DNA of 15,791 nucleotides, from NCBI GenBank assembly GCA_003454835.1, contig DMTA01000408.1, positions 1 through 15,791 on the forward strand, in the 5' to 3' direction. The notes beneath the pieces are model-generated. The model saw only the letters and a list, made by a program, of their open reading frames with translations, was not told where the DNA came from and ran no database searches. Numbering within the stretch: the first letter of the stretch is position 1; every line of letters begins with the position of its first letter. Shown here piece by piece: positions 13,690 to 15,791 of this stretch. Both the position numbers and the translations under genes were made by a program. Origin of the DNA: Achromobacter sp. (GTDB lineage Bacteria > Pseudomonadota > Gammaproteobacteria > Burkholderiales > Burkholderiaceae_B).

Positions 13690-15791
13690 CTAGAACGGCG
13701 ACGGCTGGTTGGACAGGTTGACGATGCTGTTGGTCGTCAGGTCCAGGCGGATGTGCTCGGACGGCGCACCGTTGGCCAGTTTCAGCATGATCGCCATCAG
13801 CGGCTTGAAGCGCGCCTTGAACAGGTCGGCCGGGGTGTTGGCGTTGCTGACGTTGTTGCCGTTCATCTGCACGGCGGCGTTGGTCTGGTTCAGTGCCTGG
13901 GCCAGCAGCTTGTACTGGCTGGCACGCTGCGCGGGGATGTCGGTGAACGCGAGGTCGCCGGCGTTGGCGAGGCGCACGAAGTCGCCGGCCATTTCCAGCG
14001 CCGTCCACTGCGCGAAGTCCGCCAGCTGCATGCCGTTGGCCTGGGCCAGGGCTTGCGCGCGAGATTGCGCGTTGGCGGCATCCGCGGCATAGGCCGGGTT
14101 GCTCGCACCGCTGCCGCCGGCGTCAAACAGGCAGGCAAAGAACGCGGGCGTCAGGTTGTTTTGATCGCCGGTGTTCGCCAGTTCCTTGAGCGTGACCGTC
14201 GTCTGCAATTGCGACAGCGCCAGCAGGTCGGCGCCCGTCAACGGGCTCTTGACCAATTCGCGCATCTCGCAACGCCAGTCGTCGTTCAGCAGACGCAGGC
14301 GCACCAGTTCGCTCATGTAGCGGTAGGTGAAGTCGCCGTAGTCCTTGGCGTCCAGGATGGACACATCCCAGCGCGGCGGCACGGTGTAGGCGTTCTCGGC
14401 GCGGTACAGGTCGAACAATTCATCAAAGCGCGGCACCTTGTCGAGCCGGACGGTCTGCACTTCGATCTCATCCGCGCTCTGCAACGTCATGAGCTTGTAC
14501 GCAGGCACGTAGGCGGCCATGGAGGGCGCCTGGATGTTGAAGAGCGCGTGGTCGCCGCCATAGTTGCGCAAGGCCATGTCGTTGAAGTGCATGTGGCCGC
14601 CCACGTGCACCTTCAAACCGGTCTCGGCCAGCGCGCGCGTGGTGTTCTCCGCGGGACGGCGGATCATCTGCATCTTGTTCGCGCCCAGCAGCGCTTCGAT
14701 GTCGTCGGACGCGCCATTGAAGAACTCGGACATCGGGAAGTGGCTGAAGGCAATGACCTGCTTGCCCTGCGCCTTGCCGCGCGCGACCACGTCGGCCAGC
14801 CACGTGATGACGTGCGCCTTGTGGGTCAGCATCTTGTTGTAGCCCTGGTCACCCGAGCCGGTGAAGTCGTTGGCGCCTGGACCGGTCGGCACGTAAACGT
14901 TGGCATCCAGGCCCACCAGCCACACGCCCTCTACAGGCTCGACCACGTACGACGTGTCGGGCACCATCTTGCACAACGTGTAGTTCTGCGGCTTGTTCGG
15001 GCCGCCGGTGCCTTCGGCGCAGATCTCGTACTGACGGTTGATCCAGTTGGCTTGCGATACCGCCGTCGCGTAATCGTAGTCTTCGTACTTGTAGGTGCTG
15101 TACGGGGTTTCGTAATACACGTTCTTTGGCTGCGGCATGAAGCCATGCTGCTCGAGCGCGGTCGTGATGCCCGAGTAGCCCATGTGCAGCACTTCCTCGG
15201 TGCAATACGTATTGCCGATGCGCGTCCAATCGCCGCTGTACGCGGTGTTGCACACGTTGGCGCCGCGGCTGTAGATCGGCTGCGAGAAGCCGATCGCGCC
15301 CGTCACGGGATCCAGACCAAGGTAGTCGCCCTTGCCCGCAGGCTGGTTGAAGGGGCGGTTGGGGTCATGGTTGCCCGGCGCCGCGAAGAACTGGATGCCG
15401 TGCTTCTTCGAGTAGTCGTCCATGATCTTGACCAGGCCGCGCATGTGCACGGGCTGGCCGTCATCGGAGAAGTCGCCCGGCAGCGCGATGTACTTCACGC
15501 CGCGCTTCACGGCGTCGTCCAGCGCGGCCAGGAAGGCGAAGTAGTTTTCGTTGAACAGGCGGGTGGACGTCAGCTGCGCGTACATCGTACGGATGGTCGC
15601 GTTGTCGCCGGCCTTCGGATTGGGGATGCCGGGGAACGAGCCATCCTTGAAGTCCGCGTAGACGTCGTGAAAGTGGATGTCGGGCATGAACGCGACCTGC
15701 ACGGGCGCGGGCGGCTGCGCGGGCGTTTCGGCCGGGGGCGGCGTCTCGGCGACGGGCGGGGGCGTGTTGTCGTCGTCCTTGTCGCCGCCGC
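13690..15791 (-). CDS. Exported calcineurin-like metallophosphoesterase, 5' end beyond the window
   Basis: A binuclear-metal phosphoesterase whose substrate cannot be told. The frame is open to the right edge, giving at least 699 residues. Counting from the in-frame GTG at 15702 as residue 1, the family metal-binding motifs are all present: DIH (8-10), GDFSDDG (76-82), GNHD (110-113), SHFP (320-323) and GGHMHFND (368-375). The approximately 300 residues after the catalytic domain have no motif I recognise. Upstream of the GTG the frame continues without a stop through a GGDKDDDNTPPP-type acidic and Pro-rich linker, which resembles the segment after a lipoprotein or secretion signal, so the GTG is not the real start. 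Cysteines at 151, 167, 228 and 244 could form disulfides, consistent with export. It runs convergent to the AraC gene and has its own terminator. Confidence 0.93.
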   Translation of the reverse strand, partial: GGDKDDDNTPPPVAETPPPAETPAQPPAPVQVAFMPDIHFHDVYADFKDGSFPGIPNPKAGDNATIRTMYAQLTSTRLFNENYFAFLAALDDAVKRGVKYIALPGDFSDDGQPVHMRGLVKIMDDYSKKHGIQFFAAPGNHDPNRPFNQPAGKGDYLGLDPVTGAIGFSQPIYSRGANVCNTAYSGDWTRIGNTYCTEEVLHMGYSGITTALEQHGFMPQPKNVYYETPYSTYKYEDYDYATAVSQANWINRQYEICAEGTGGPNKPQNYTLCKMVPDTSYVVEPVEGVWLVGLDANVYVPTGPGANDFTGSGDQGYNKMLTHKAHVITWLADVVARGKAQGKQVIAFSHFPMSEFFNGASDDIEALLGANKMQMIRRPAENTTRALAETGLKVHVGGHMHFNDMALRNYGGDHALFNIQAPSMAAYVPAYKLMTLQSADEIEVQTVRLDKVPRFDELFDLYRAENAYTVPPRWDVSILDAKDYGDFTYRYMSELVRLRLLNDDWRCEMRELVKSPLTGADLLALSQLQTTVTLKELANTGDQNNLTPAFFACLFDAGGSGASNPAYAADAANAQSRAQALAQANGMQLADFAQWTALEMAGDFVRLANAGDLAFTDIPAQRASQYKLLAQALNQTNAAVQMNGNNVSNANTPADLFKARFKPLMAIMLKLANGAPSEHIRLDLTTNSIVNLSNQPSPF

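Overview
The window looks like a chromosomal segment of a high-GC betaproteobacterium of the Alcaligenaceae (Bordetella/Achromobacter type). This rests on the ribosomal protein sequences (for example L3 starting [15 protein letters not shown] and the Arg/Pro-rich tail of S3), the GC content, and a split ribosomal gene order. The assignment comes from recognition, not from a search.

Left part (1-6018): the 3' end of tuf (EF-Tu) and rpsJ (S10) close one transcription unit with a strong intrinsic terminator. A 402-bp gap follows, holding a perfect-arm palindrome, an extended -10 promoter and a structured leader. Then comes a tight operon rplC-rplD-rplW-rplB-rpsS-rplV-rpsC-rplP-rpmC-rpsQ, all on the + strand, ending in a hairpin pair whose second member is a textbook terminator. 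So the S10 cluster starts at rplC rather than rpsJ, and it stops at rpsQ with no spc genes (rplN, rplX, rplE) following.

Middle part (6051-12463): one small secreted Ala/Pro-rich protein of unknown role (+), then convergently a six-gene minus-strand operon. In transcription order this is an alpha/beta hydrolase, a periplasmic substrate-binding protein, two ABC ATPases (LivG-like, LivF-like) and two permeases (LivH-like, LivM-like). Gaps are 4-nt overlaps or 11-15 nt. A divergent AraC-family regulator (12620-13588, +) shares a 156-bp intergenic region that contains a minus-strand promoter and repeated TTGCG elements. Together this reads as a regulated uptake locus of the branched-chain amino acid/amide (HAAT) transporter family, with a hydrolase acting on the imported compound or on a related ester or amide. 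The substrate cannot be read from the sequence.

Right part (13634-15791): a minus-strand calcineurin-like metallophosphoesterase with its own terminator. Its reading frame runs off the right edge through a Pro-rich, acidic linker typical of an exported or lipid-anchored protein.

I saw no tRNA, rRNA, CRISPR, insertion sequence or phage genes. No clear undescribed system is evident. The points most worth following are the regulatory architecture around rplC, the broken S10-spc junction, and the AraC/hydrolase/HAAT locus with its asymmetric ATPase pair.
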